Positions 10,311 through 20,560 are shown, counted from the first letter of the stretch. The stretch: DNA of 64,000 nucleotides from Gracilaria vermiculophylla (GCA_019155205.2 JAHNZQ020000308.1:1213264-1277263), one strand, 5' to 3'. Notes: generated from the sequence alone by a model not told the origin. Numbers and translations are program-made.

Positions 10311-10672
10311 GCAGCCAAGCGCCAACGCACGCGATGCGCGCCGCTTGGCGCCGTGCGCCCCGCGCGACGTGTTGCGCGCCGTGCCACGCAGCTGCCCGCG
10401 TGCAAAGCGCCACGCCGCGCGCGCGCGCGCGCGCGCTGCCGCCACAAATGCCTTGCTAGCCTGATCTGCTGTAACACCCGCGTCTTTGTTTACATGCTCG
10501 CAGTTGAGCAGCGCCGCCAGCGCTCAGCCCGGCGCGCGCGCACACGGAAGCGGTGAGCGGTAAGCGTTAGCATGCGCCACATCACCTGCGCCCGCGCGCC
10601 AAGCCGCCGCCCCAGCGCCCCGAGCGCCGCCCAACCTGCGCCCACCACCAGTACAGCTGACGCTGCGTGCAG
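10311..10672. other. GC-rich intergenic with (GC)n run
   Basis: A run of alternating CG dinucleotides at about 10417-10437 could adopt Z-DNA. No gene is seen. Confidence 0.4.
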
Positions 10673-11161
10673 TCAAGTGCCGTCGGCGTAGAACCCGCCC
10701 TGCAACGAGCTGTTCCCCCGTTCGTCATGGATGCCCCACACCAGAACCCACCCGTTTTCCACCCGCACTCTGAACAGCAGCTTGCCCTCCTCCATCACCG
10801 CCGCAATCGCGTCCAGCCGCGGCTCGTCGCGCGGGTACCCGCGCTCGTCCACGGGCAGCAGCCGAAAGCAAAAGCGCGTCGCCAGAATCTCGCGCCGGTG
10901 CTCCGCAATCGGCGAGCTCTGGCGCGCGTGCAGGTGCAGCACCTTGCCCCAGTCGGGGCGCGGCGCCGACGTCGTGGGCACGGCCACGGCCAGCGTCCGG
11001 AACGAGTTCACGTTGCCGTGCAGCTCAATCGAGCCGCGCCAGATGGCGCTGCCCTGCGCCAGCCCGGCGCTCGTGCCGAACCCCATCGTCGACGCAGTCA
11101 TACGCAGCGGCGGCGGCACAATGCGGGGCGCCGCCGCCATGGCGCCGCCCGCCCACCTCAT
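10673..11161 (-). CDS. Possible SPOC-like domain protein, paralogue 1
   Basis: A 162-aa protein with a short Pro/Ala N-terminus followed by a single domain that begins IWRGSIELHG. It aligns with the neighbouring product at 11439-11843 through shared blocks: IW.G, DWG..L.L, an F-rich strand, DE, FRV...G.V and a terminal GGF. The WxG start, the mixed strands and the closing VRV-type strand recall SPOC domains of transcription/RNA regulators (SPEN/FPA family), but the match is weak and no catalytic motif is visible. The two genes lie head to tail with 277 bp between the frames, which includes a (GCC)n run. ATG at 11161. Confidence 0.5.
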   Translation of the reverse strand: MRWAGGAMAAAPRIVPPPLRMTASTMGFGTSAGLAQGSAIWRGSIELHGNVNSFRTLAVAVPTTSAPRPDWGKVLHLHARQSSPIAEHRREILATRFCFRLLPVDERGYPRDEPRLDAIAAVMEEGKLLFRVRVENGWVLVWGIHDERGNSSLQGGFYADGT

Positions 11162-11299
11162 GCGCGCGCCCCTTATCCTGAATCAGCGCCGCCGTTGGCG
11201 CCCCGCGCGCCCGCGGCACGCGTTGCAGTCCACGCGCTGCCTGCGTGGTGTCTTGTCACCTCCTGCAAGGAAAGGCAGCCATGCAGCGCCGCGCCACGT

Positions 11300-11385
11300 G
11301 CGCCGCCGCGCGTGGGGCCGACGCAGCCCCCGCTGCCGCCGCCGCAGCCGCCGCCGCCGCCGCCGCCGCCGCCACATTTTCCGCC
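11300..11385. repeat. (GCC)n microsatellite
   Basis: Run of about 14 near-perfect GCC triplets between the two paralogous genes. It could be part of the leader of the downstream minus-strand gene. Confidence 0.75.
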
Positions 11386-11438
11386 CCCGCTGCCGGCTGC
11401 CGTCCGCTGCAGCCCCGCCGCCGCGCACGCTCCCCACT

Positions 11439-11843
11439 TTAGAACACAAACCCGGCCAACCAGCTCACGCCGTTCTGGCCGCGCATTCCCACGACAATCA
11501 CCAGCTCGCCGCCGCGCTGCACGCGGAACGCCGCGCGCTCAACGTGCATCAAGTGCGCGATATCCGACACATTGGCGTCGAACGTTTCGTCGCCGTCATC
11601 GTTGCAGCAAACGATTACAAACGCGAACTTGGCGTCGCACACGCAGTGCCAGATCGTCTGCTCATAGGCCCGCACGTCAAGCGGCTGCGCCGCGCCCAGC
11701 GTGAGGCAGCGCCCCCAGTCGTGGCGCGACACCGCCGCGCACGAGATCGCCTTTGCCCTGCTTCGAAGAGACATTGTGCACCCGTCGATCTGGACGTCGC
11801 CCTCCCAGATCACTGTTCTTGGTTGATGGTCTACTTGGACCAT
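11439..11843 (-). CDS. Possible SPOC-like domain protein, paralogue 2
   Basis: A 134-aa single-domain protein starting MVQVDHQPRTVIWEGDVQIDG. It is the upstream paralogue of the 10673-11161 product (see that entry for the shared blocks). It has several Cys residues that the paralogue lacks and a central acidic NDDGDETFD loop. The frame opens at a GTG (11861), but ATG 11843 is the first methionine codon and leaves the domain start intact. No signal peptide is present, so it is probably cytosolic or nuclear. Function unknown; SPOC-like fold is only a suggestion. Confidence 0.5.
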   Translation of the reverse strand: MVQVDHQPRTVIWEGDVQIDGCTMSLRSRAKAISCAAVSRHDWGRCLTLGAAQPLDVRAYEQTIWHCVCDAKFAFVIVCCNDDGDETFDANVSDIAHLMHVERAAFRVQRGGELVIVVGMRGQNGVSWLAGFVF

Positions 11844-13427
11844 GGCGCCGACGAGAGGCACACCATGCGCAGCCGTCCGCGCCTCCGCTGCCCCTGTGTC
11901 ACAACGAGAGTGACGAGTTCAAATACGCACGCAAACAACACGCCGCAAGCTGCATTTGTGCAGCCACGCACGCCCCGTTCGCGCTGCGCTCTTCCGCTTG
12001 TGTGACGCTCCCACCGCGCAGAGCCGAAGCGCCCCATTTGGCCGTTTCCTTTGATACGGCGCGCGGGGCAGCGACGATGCGAGTCACGTCTGCTGCAGCA
12101 ACGTCTACGTGGTGATCCTCGCAGGCTTGGCTTCTCGTCCCGGTCGCACCGTGTGCAGACAGACACTTGCGCTTTCTACCACAGCGCGCTTCGGCTCCAT
12201 TATAGCTTTTAACTAACATAATTTTCCCCCCGTTTCCAATGCTGTCTCATAGCAGACACACGCGGGCGTGAAACGTGGACATTTCCGCCGCGCGCCCGTA
12301 TCGCATGCAGCACAATAAAACAGACGCATACAGCCCGCGTCGCACATGCTTCGCAAAGAGCTCATCCATCTCTTCACCCCAAGCCGCAAAGCAGCCGTCC
12401 ATATTTCGTCGCCGACCGCACTGCATAATACCCTCAAACATGCCTGCTTTGGCCGCACTGTATACCATCATCCAAACATGCCGAGCGTTAATCTTCCCGC
12501 TGTTTCTCTCGTGCTTTGCAGTCCACCGCTCACCAACGGTGGACAACATGTGCATCTTCTCTGCTCTTCAACTTCTTCTGATCCGGTTGCTGAACAGCGA
12601 GCCTCGACTTTATCCATGCAACGGCACAGCTCTCTTCTGAATTTGCAGCAATGGCAGCTCATTTGAAACAGTTCGATTGCTCCCACTGTATTCTTCTTTT
12701 TTCGTCATGGAGAAACACGCAAAATTCTTCTTTGTGTACGTTCTTCAAGTACCAATCATTGCATCATACACATGATGTTTTGAAGCTCTTGTCTTTAATT
12801 TTCAATGTCAGCCATGTTTTTACCGTACAGATACGCCAACGCCCTCTCAGCGGCTTACCTCTCCCCTACAGCTGTATCTGCCACACCAACAGATTCCAAA
12901 CTTGTTTCTCAGAAACTTTAATCCATAATTTGAGAAAAACAAGCAACGGCAACATACTCAAGTACTTGTGCGAACTTGAAGCAAGTGTTTGACACGCAAT
13001 CAGAATATTCAGACCACCTCTTCCTACAAGTCTTGCCAGGCTGGCGCCCTTTTTCTGTTGTACCTTACATTCTTGAAAGTGGCTCCCCCTTTTCAGAAGC
13101 TTTCGCAATAGGCATTCTGACGATATACGCAACCCAAGACTGTTTGAACTTTTGTGCCTCACGTGATAACATGAGCAAACTTCTCAGCAACATCACACTT
13201 ACTCAACAGAAGCTGCCACCATTTTCTTCCAATAGAACACAGAAAACTACTTCGGCTATTATTCGCGAGAGATTTCCATGAAGGTCTACACTGTCATTTT
13301 TCAATGCCGTATGTAGCATTGCATACCATGCTTCAAACAGAGGTACCAATACTATGCAGCTCTCGTTTTTGGCGTACAACACATGCATAGAGAATCCACA
13401 ACGTATCGCCTAGCATGAACATCTTCA
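11844..13427. other. Intergenic; possible decayed or multi-exon gene on the minus strand
   Basis: Several short minus-strand frames (for example 12247-12555, 12866-13162 and 13203-13388) have ordinary amino-acid composition, helix-like Leu/Ala patterns and occasional donor-like GTAAGC sites. They could be exons or fragments of one gene. I could not link them by matching phases or motifs, so no gene is called. Confidence 0.3.
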
Positions 13428-15427
13428 TATGGGGTTGTCTTTGATCGTTTTCATTCTTCTTTTATCATTATTTTTCGTAGTTCTCAACAACTATGGCAAA
13501 AGACCTAAGCTGAAATTATTCCTTCTCTTCTGGTACGAAAAAGTCAAAACCCCCTATTCTTCTTTTTCCGTTGTCTTTTGCAGTTCTCAACAACTGTAGT
13601 AAAAGACCAATGCTGAGATTATTGCTTCTCTTCTGGTAAGAAAAGGTCAATTCCCCGGAAATGATGATCAATTTGCAAAGGGGAATCGTGCCGGAAGATA
13701 ATAGAAGACGAACTTCTCCATACGGTGTCTTCTTTGATTGTTTTTGCTCTTCTTTTTTCGTTATGTTCCTTAGTTCTGAACAACTGCGGCAGAAGACCTT
13801 TGCTGAAATTGTTGCTTCTCTTCCGGTAAGAAAAGGTCAATATCCCGATATTGTTGATCAATTTGCTCAGGGGATCCGTGCTGGAGGTCAATGGATGACG
13901 AACTTCTCTGTTCCGGATCACCTTTGGTTGTTTTTATTCTTCTTTTTTCGTTATCTTCCCTAGTTCTGAACAGCTATGGCGAAAGACCTTTGCTGAAATC
14001 ATCCATTCTCTTATGGTACGAAAAGGTCAACACCCCGGAAATGATGATCAATTTGCTAAGGGAATCCGTGCAGCAAGGCAATGGATGAAGAACTTCTCCA
14101 TACGGGGTCACCTTTGATCGTTTTCATACTTCTCTTATCATTGTCTTTCGTAGTTTTCGACAACTGTAGTAAAAGATCTTTGATGAAATTGTTCCTTCTC
14201 TTATGGTACGAAAACGTCAATACCCCGGAAACGACGATAATCAATTTGTTGAGGGGATCCATGCCGCAAGTCAATGGATGACGAACTTCTCCATACGAGG
14301 TCACCGTTGATCGTTTTTACACATCTCTTATCATTGTGTTTCGTAGTTCTCAAAAACTGTAGTAAAAGACCTGTGCTGAAATCATTTCTTCTCTTCTGAT
14401 AAGTAAAGGCCAATTTCTTTAGATTTTTGATCAATTTGCTGAAGAGATCCGTGCCGCAAGTCAATGGAAGACGAACTTCTACATACGGGGTCACCTTTGA
14501 TCGTTTTTATTATTCTTCTTTCGTTATCTTTCGTAGTTCTCAACAACTGTAAGAAAACACCTTTGCTGAAATTGTTGCTTCTCTTCTGGTGAGAAAAGGT
14601 CAATACCGTGGAATTGGTGATCAATTTGCTGAGGGAGTCCGTGCCGCGAGTCAATGGATGACGAACTTCTCCATACCAGGTCATCTTCGATCGTTTTTAA
14701 TCTTCTTTTTTCGTTATCTTTCGTAGTTCTCATCAACTGTAATAGAAGACCTTTGCTGAAATTATTGCTTCTCTTCTGGTAAGAGAAGGTCAATACCCCG
14801 AAAATGATGATCAATCTGTTGTGGAGATCCGTGCCACAAATCAATAGATGACGAACTTCTCCATACGGGGTCACCTTTGATCGCTTTTATTCTTCTTTTT
14901 TTGTTATCTTCCCGAGTTCTGAACAACTGTGGCAAAATACCTATGCTAAAATTATTGCTTCTCTTATGGTGCGAAAAGTTCAATACACCGGAAATGATGA
15001 TCAATTCGCTGAGGGGATCCGTGCCGCAAGTCAATGGAAGACAAACTTCTCTATACGGGGTCAAATTTGATTGTCTTTACTCTTCTTTTTTCGTTATCTT
15101 TCGTAGTTCTTAACCACTGTAGTAAAAGACCTATGCTGAAATTATTGCTTCTCTTATGGTGCGAAAAGGTTAATACCCCGGAAATGATTATCAATTTGTT
15201 ATGGAGAATCGTGCCAAAAGATAATAGAAGACGAACTTCTCCATACGTTGTCTCCTTTGATTGTTTTTACTCTTCTTTTTTCGTTATGTTCCTTAGTTCT
15301 GAACAATTGTGGCAGAAGATCTTTGCTGAAATTATTGCTTCTCTTCCGGTAAGAAAAGATCAATATCCCGATAATGTTGATCAATTTGCTCAGGGGATCC
15401 GTGCTGGAGGTCAATGGATGACGATGG
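13428..15427 (-). repeat. 190-bp tandem array (about 10 units)
   Basis: A fixed word (GGTCAA or variant) recurs at 13645, 13835, 14025, 14215, 14408, 14598, 14788, 14978, 15168 and 15358. The period is therefore exactly 190 bp, with one 193-bp step caused by a 3-bp insertion near 14235. A shorter, internally deleted unit sits at the left edge (about 13428-13600). On the minus strand each unit encodes a version of SSSIDLRHGSPQQID...LFLPEEKQ. As 190 is not a multiple of three, the frame shifts at each unit. The rightmost unit forms the last codons of the CCHC gene. Confidence 0.95.
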
Positions 15428-16714
15428 AATGTAAGGGTCCTGCAAATCGCGGCATTCACTTGCAGTTTTTTGACCCAAGTTCAGTATATCAGATTTATCG
15501 GACGAGTGAAACATGAAGTTGAGTGACCGTTTTAGGTTGATTGCTGGAGAATCTACTTTGTTTTGATTCACTTCGTTTGTTTCCGGAAGGACAGGATGAC
15601 TGCTGGAATTTTTCACTGTCATTTGCTTCGACATGGAATCTGTTGTTTGTCCCTTGCACTTGTTGACCTCGTCCTTGCCAAGATTCGATAAAATTTTGCG
15701 GATGGAGTACTCTGCGCTACTTACTGCGTTGAGTGTGCGGACCAGATAATGTTCAGTGTCCTGTAGAATAGGTTGAAACTCTGGATGTTGTTTTTCGGGC
15801 CCCGAACAGTTCACCACATTCTCCTTTCCAGTCGCCTCTGTATTCAGTTTCGTGGACGATTGGTCATAGTACTTGACGCACTCTGCAATGATTCTCTCTG
15901 CTTCAACACATATATGAATTGCTTGCATTGCAATTTCTCTCGGATAGGGTTTCCCTTTAAACGCTGCAAGGGAGAGCTGGAGAATGGCCGTAACAATGGC
16001 TTCATGGTGATAGAAAATTTGCTCTTTTGGTGTCTTTTCTGTTACCGTTTCAATTGCCAGCAACGATAAAAGATATTGACTATTCGGTGCTTCAACATTT
16101 ATGGAATTCTGAAAGGGAAATTTGCGCTTGGTGCATGTTTTTGCGGTATGACCATATCCTTTGCACAGTTTGCACATGTAAGGCCCCCTCTTGGGCCTTC
16201 TCTGTGGCTTTTGAATTGCTGGTTGCACCGGGATGGCGGATATGGCATCTTCGTTGTTTCTGTTTCCCGATGAAAACGTATCATTCTGGCGTGTATGGAT
16301 GTTTTCTTTCTGGGTTTGAGCGGCTTTTCGGTTTCTGTTGTCTTCTTGGGTCGTTAGCAAAAGATCGACGGCCGGATTATTGGATGCTTGAGTCTGTTCT
16401 GCATCCTTTGACGGGTCTTGATTGGGATAGAGCCGGTGGTCTGGAATAGAGAATGATTGGATTTGAGATAAATCAACGTCTATATCACGATACTCGTGAT
16501 CAGGCGAAGAAGAAAATGGTTCGTTTTGGTCCGCCGATGCCATGAGTGATGATGGAAGGGGGTCAGACGAAAGCGGACGCGAGGAGATCGTGAAGAAATC
16601 GTCCGAAATCAAAGGATCCAGATCCGTAATAGAGATATTCTCGGCACAGGGTACGAGCAGGGGGTCTTCTGGTGGCGCCAAACAATCCGAGGCACCAGAC
16701 TTTGAGCTGTGCAT
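15332..16714 (-). CDS. CCHC zinc-knuckle protein whose C-terminus lies in the tandem array
   Basis: A 460-aa protein. Its first half is Ser/Asp/Asn/Gln-rich and probably disordered. A basic patch (PQRRPKRGP) precedes a CCHC zinc knuckle, CKLCKGYGHTAKTC (181-194), a nucleic-acid-binding motif. An alpha-helical middle (about 205-330) contains HHEAIVTAILQLSLAAF, and a polar tail ends in SSSIDLQHGSPEQID...LFLPEEKQ, which is the first unit of the adjacent 190-bp array. ATG 16714 has no in-frame rival. No protease, integrase or reverse transcriptase follows, so it is either a cellular RNA/DNA-binding protein or a stranded gag-like gene. I lean to a cellular or domesticated gene because the frame is intact. 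Confidence 0.7.
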   Translation of the reverse strand: MHSSKSGASDCLAPPEDPLLVPCAENISITDLDPLISDDFFTISSRPLSSDPLPSSLMASADQNEPFSSSPDHEYRDIDVDLSQIQSFSIPDHRLYPNQDPSKDAEQTQASNNPAVDLLLTTQEDNRNRKAAQTQKENIHTRQNDTFSSGNRNNEDAISAIPVQPAIQKPQRRPKRGPYMCKLCKGYGHTAKTCTKRKFPFQNSINVEAPNSQYLLSLLAIETVTEKTPKEQIFYHHEAIVTAILQLSLAAFKGKPYPREIAMQAIHICVEAERIIAECVKYYDQSSTKLNTEATGKENVVNCSGPEKQHPEFQPILQDTEHYLVRTLNAVSSAEYSIRKILSNLGKDEVNKCKGQTTDSMSKQMTVKNSSSHPVLPETNEVNQNKVDSPAINLKRSLNFMFHSSDKSDILNLGQKTASECRDLQDPYIPSSSIDLQHGSPEQIDQHYRDIDLFLPEEKQ

Positions 16715-17179
16715 GGTTGGAAAGATTATCTGTGGGGGAAAACGTGTGAAAAGACGAATACAGGTGGCTGTAGCCGGCTGAAAGTTTTCGATTTTAGGGA
16801 TCTAGAAAGGGCAAGGCTGTACTCGTCAAACGGATCGGAGACTGAGAGGAAGAACGGGACGACAAGGACGTGTATGTTTTGCGATGCACTGTTCACGAAT
16901 ATTGAAGGAATGGAATGGGAGGTTCGTGAACAGGGGCGGTGGCACACCGGCACTCGTGGAGGCTGTTCGGAGAGAGCTGTGAAGTACGTCCGCGGCGGGA
17001 ACATGCGGAGTGGATGAAACTCGGACGTGCTAATCGGTCTCTGATTGGGTGATGCCCGCGCACATGTGTGCATTTACAGTAGCTAAAGTTTGCAATGGCC
17101 GGCATCTGGCGTGCGCTGGAAAGCGGTGCGCTGGCCCGCTGCGCTCCTTTTGCTCTCCGTCGCCTCCCTTGCCACCATT
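16715..17179. other. Intergenic
   Basis: Presumed promoter of the CCHC gene and 3' region of the KAR5-like gene. No supported feature. Confidence 0.4.
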
Positions 17180-18694
17180 TCAGCTACATCTGCTTTCCAG
17201 CCGGCTTTCAATCTGTCTGCGGCTGATCTCACAAGACTGAAGCATTGTGTTGAAGTAGTCGCACAAAACCGTCAGCTCGCTGACTCGTTGCGAAATATCA
17301 CTAACCAGGCCCTCTGCGCCATCTCTTCCCTGCATCGTTCTTTGATTTATGAAGTCCCTTGCCAACAAGATACTGAGGTTTTCGGAAACAGCGTTCTGTT
17401 CTACTTTCATTTCACGCACCCTTCTGAACGCCTGCACACATGTTAGTGCAACGAGTGAAAACACAAAAAGCAATGTACGACTCTGAGAATGGAAACACTC
17501 TAGGTTAAATATCATTTGGGTTCCGAACCAGCGAGCTTGCCAATCAATGTCATAACTTGCACTCAACGATTCATAACTGGAATATCTCGTCACCGATCTC
17601 AACGTCACGACAATATAGCTTTTTGCATTCATCAAGAAAGCCCACAAGTGGTCTTTTGCAGGGCATTTGGAAAGCACTCCTCCCTGTTTGTCCTTTAGCT
17701 TTGAACTTCTCAAGCCGGGTTTTCCATGTTTCTCATCAATACGGCAGTCTCGACCCCCACTCCTGGCAGCGCCAAGATAGCTTTTGTGCGAGGTGTGCCC
17801 TTTCTTTGCTAGCCATGCAGGATATGCAACTGCATTCGCTCGATTGTTGAGGACCGTCTCATAATGCAGGTTTCTAAGAGTGCTTTTAATGTGTTTGAGA
17901 GGCGCCAAGTCATTTAGGATGGGTCTCATACTAATTAATTGCCCACGATGGTTGCTGTACGCCAGTTGGATGGCCTCCATTTGACGATCGACCTCCTTCA
18001 TCTTTGAGTCGATACTGTTTTGAAGAAGTTTAAGTTTGGTTCGCACGTTTGTGGTAAAAATGAAATATTTGTGGTGACGTGCTTTGCTTTGTCTGGAAAG
18101 CTTGTTTAGGTATGCAACTATGCGTTGCAAAGACCACGAAAGTGTGTCAAAGTGGTCGTTGAGTCGGGAGAATGCTTGTGTATGTTTGCAGTCTTGCAAG
18201 AGGTGTACGGCGCGCACGACATCTGAAGCGGCGTTCACAGCGTGCTGCTCTGCCGCCAGGTAGGAAGCTGCAAACAAACTGGCGGCGGGCTGGGCCGCTT
18301 CCTCGCAGAGGGTGTTGACGGCTGGGAGAGATGTGGACAGGAGTGCTGCAAGATGCTGAGCAGGGAGGTTTGCCAAGCCCGACGCGTCGTCCCAGGCTGG
18401 GACGCAGGCCTCTGAGTGTTGCAGTTTACTGTCATGGGCTGCTGCACAGGTTGTGATGAGGGAGGCCAGCTTGACTCGCGCGCGAAGTCGTGTGCTGCGG
18501 CATAGCGCTTGTATGCTGCTTTGGGCGAGCACGCATGAGGGAATATCGGACCCGAGCTGTGTGAGTAAGCCGTGGTGGGGCTCAGTGCCAGCGGGGGCAG
18601 ACAGAGATGATGGCGCGGGACGGCTCTGTTGCGCAATGGTGCAACGTGGGGCAGCCAGGACGAGGAGCAAGAAAACGGCGTGTGCGAAGAGCAT
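17180..18694 (-). CDS. KAR5/GEX1/Brambleberry-like karyogamy membrane protein
   Basis: Predicted 504 aa. A signal peptide (1-21) is followed by a Cys-patterned domain with cysteines at about 53, 64, 82, 96 and 129, in the context SC..A...I..LC.......R.KLA.L.T.C.....CVP and ending VNTLC. This is the layout of the lumenal domain of the KAR5/Tht1/GEX1/Brambleberry family, which acts in nuclear-envelope fusion after gamete fusion. A long helical, coiled-coil-prone stretch follows (LNDHFDTLSWSLQRI onward), then a hydrophobic segment TLLFVFSLVALTCVQAF near residue 425, and a further helical tail. ATG 18694 starts the signal peptide; the frame upstream to 19294 is Arg-rich and looks non-coding. The family call is by Cys pattern and architecture only. 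Confidence 0.55.
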   Translation of the reverse strand: MLFAHAVFLLLVLAAPRCTIAQQSRPAPSSLSAPAGTEPHHGLLTQLGSDIPSCVLAQSSIQALCRSTRLRARVKLASLITTCAAAHDSKLQHSEACVPAWDDASGLANLPAQHLAALLSTSLPAVNTLCEEAAQPAASLFAASYLAAEQHAVNAASDVVRAVHLLQDCKHTQAFSRLNDHFDTLSWSLQRIVAYLNKLSRQSKARHHKYFIFTTNVRTKLKLLQNSIDSKMKEVDRQMEAIQLAYSNHRGQLISMRPILNDLAPLKHIKSTLRNLHYETVLNNRANAVAYPAWLAKKGHTSHKSYLGAARSGGRDCRIDEKHGKPGLRSSKLKDKQGGVLSKCPAKDHLWAFLMNAKSYIVVTLRSVTRYSSYESLSASYDIDWQARWFGTQMIFNLECFHSQSRTLLFVFSLVALTCVQAFRRVREMKVEQNAVSENLSILLARDFINQRTMQGRDGAEGLVSDISQRVSELTVLCDYFNTMLQSCEISRRQIESRLESRCS

Positions 18695-19367
18695 TTGAGG
18701 AAGTGGGCGCGTGTGGCTTCGGCAAGCGCTCGACAGCGTGCAGTCAGGCGAAGCAGGCGGTGAACGGAAGCTTTGTCGGTGCGCATGCACAGCACATTTG
18801 CTCAAGCTCCTGCAAGGTCGACAGCCGTGCGGGAAGTGCACAAGCGGTGTATTCAGGCGGAAAGGCAAGACGCAGGCACGCACCTGGGCGGCGGCGCCAC
18901 TCGACGGCCGAGCGCCGCTCTGCAGCGCGGCCAAAATGGAACGCAAAGCGCGACAACAAACGCGCCAGCGACAAAGACGGCGGTGGCAAACAAGCGACGG
19001 GCGCAACCAAACGGGCCGAACACGCGCGGCGCGTGCCGCTCGCGTGAGCGGCGACCACGCGCGGCGCGGCCGTTGGGCGCAGCCGTTGGGCGCAGTCGTT
19101 GGGCGCAGTCGTTGGGCGCAGCCGTCCGCGCCGGCCGCCACGCCAGCTCCCGTATGTGGCGCGGGGCGCCGGTGGGCGGCTCGGCGGCGGGCGCAGGCGG
19201 CGAGAACCCGCGAGCGTTGGGCGGTGTTTGAAGCTCGTGCAATGCATGTGCCAGCAGTGCGACGAGGGCGGTGGTGGGGGGCGTGCGAGCACATGCGGTG
19301 GTGCGCCTATGCTTCATTGCCATTACAAAATGCATTGTCCAATGGTCAATTATGTGGTGCGTATTCA
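18695..19367. other. GC-rich upstream region of the KAR5-like gene
   Basis: Arg-rich frames on both strands, none with a motif. It contains a small 13-bp tandem repeat. Confidence 0.4.
19071..19121 (+). repeat. 13-bp tandem repeat
   Basis: Four copies of CGTTGGGCGCAGY, nearly perfect, about 380 bp upstream of the KAR5-like start codon. Confidence 0.85.
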
Positions 19368-19670
19368 TACATGGCACACCAGAATCGCGCGTAGTAAAAG
19401 CGAAGCGGGGGCAGCGGCGCAGAGTATCGAGCAATGCGTTTTGCAGAGCGAGGCGATCGCCCCGAGGCCTACGAAAAGGCACAAGTGAAGACTACACTCT
19501 TGTGTGCGGCTTGTTCCCCGGACCTGGCCGCGAGGTCGAAGGTTCCGTCGCATTTTATTTGGGGAGTGAGGGGGTTCGCGCACCAAGTGCGAGGTGCCAG
19601 CGAGGCGCTTGGTGCATTGTAGAGTGCGTGCGCGGAATAAACGAGTGCAGCAACCTGTGTCGGCCACACT
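19368..19670 (+). repeat. Dispersed repeat family A, copy 2
   Basis: Related to 4864-5170 in the same orientation; see that entry for shared blocks. The segment from CACAAGTGAAGAC (about 19480) to the GGTGCATTG block (about 19617) is the best conserved. Confidence 0.6.
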
Positions 19671-19882
19671 ATAATTTCCGCGCGCAGCGGTCCATGTGGC
19701 TCGCGGCGGTCCGCCCGTGACAGGGCGTGCGCGGCATCACATGCGCCGCGCAGCGCGCGCAACGTGGCGCCGCCGTGTCGCGCGCGTCATTGGCGCGCGT
19801 GGCGGGACCACAGACAAGCGTTTACCGCAACGCCGCGCCGCCAGCGCGCCAAGTCACCTTGACAAACTGTTCTGCATCAAAG

Positions 19883-20560
19883 GCGTCATTTCATGTAGTG
19901 TCTTTGAAGCTTCGCTTTCCTTCCCGAAAGCGACTCTAAGAGCAACGACCAGAGAGCTACTTTGCTCTCACCGAAAACCTTTATGACCCGTACCCGTCAT
20001 GACTATCTCACGACAGAGTAGGAACATACAGCTTTCATCACAGTCCGCTTCTGTACTTGAGTTAAAGCAGTGCGTGGGGCATGACAGTGGCACTGTGAGA
20101 GTCGGCACAAAACACTCTGCTTTCAAAGTGCTGCACAGCTCCGTCGTGTTATCGAGCCTGCTCCGCGCAGCAAAACGCTAGTGGAGCATTTGGCCCAAGC
20201 AGCGGCGCAACATTGCCACTTCTTTTGTTGATCCCAAACATTTCAATGCTTGGATTTCTGACACAATTCTGTGGTCTCATACACGCTCTGTTGGCGCTGG
20301 TGCCGTTTTCGCTCACGAGTCTGGCACTGGCCACGCATTCAACTTGAATGCAAAAACACAACCACATGAGACGCAACGCTGTTCTCTGCTTTAGAAGCCA
20401 AGATCAGCTCACTTAAACCAGAAGCTAAGACACTCAGCTTCTGAATGACATGTCGTACGTCATCATTTCAGCATGCAAACGAAAATGAGGCCACCTTCAC
20501 TAGCTAAGTCCGGGGTCAAATTTTGATTTCCGACACATATGAGATAGAACAGTTACCTAA
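19883..20560 (-). repeat. Dispersed repeat family B, copy 2 (reversed)
   Basis: The reverse complement matches copies at 9505-10310 and 36701-37530, and the direct sequence matches 35666-36576. Anchors include ATGACCCGT.CCC.TCAT, ACATACAGCTTTC/ACATGTAGCTTTC, ACTTGAGTTAAAGCAG, ACACGCTCTGT.GGCGCTG, AGCTAAGACAC.CAGCTT and GAAAATGAGGCC..CTTCACT. Both ends of the family appear to be present. No coding capacity. Confidence 0.65.

Noticed and set aside
12247..13388. Multi-exon gene (for example a helical repeat protein) on the minus strand
   Set aside because: Fragments look protein-like, but no pair of splice sites joined them in phase with a recognisable motif.
13619..15516. Separate small genes within the 190-bp array (about 100-aa frames recurring every 190 bp)
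   Set aside because: They are the same repeat read in rotating frames, with stops at repeat-determined places.
15332..16714. Active gag gene of an LTR retrotransposon
   Set aside because: Only the CCHC knuckle supports it. No protease, integrase or reverse transcriptase lies nearby and no LTR pair was seen.
17180..19294. Start of the KAR5-like gene at 19294 (704 aa)
   Set aside because: The first 200 residues are Arg/Ala-rich and repeat-derived; a textbook signal peptide begins at 18694.
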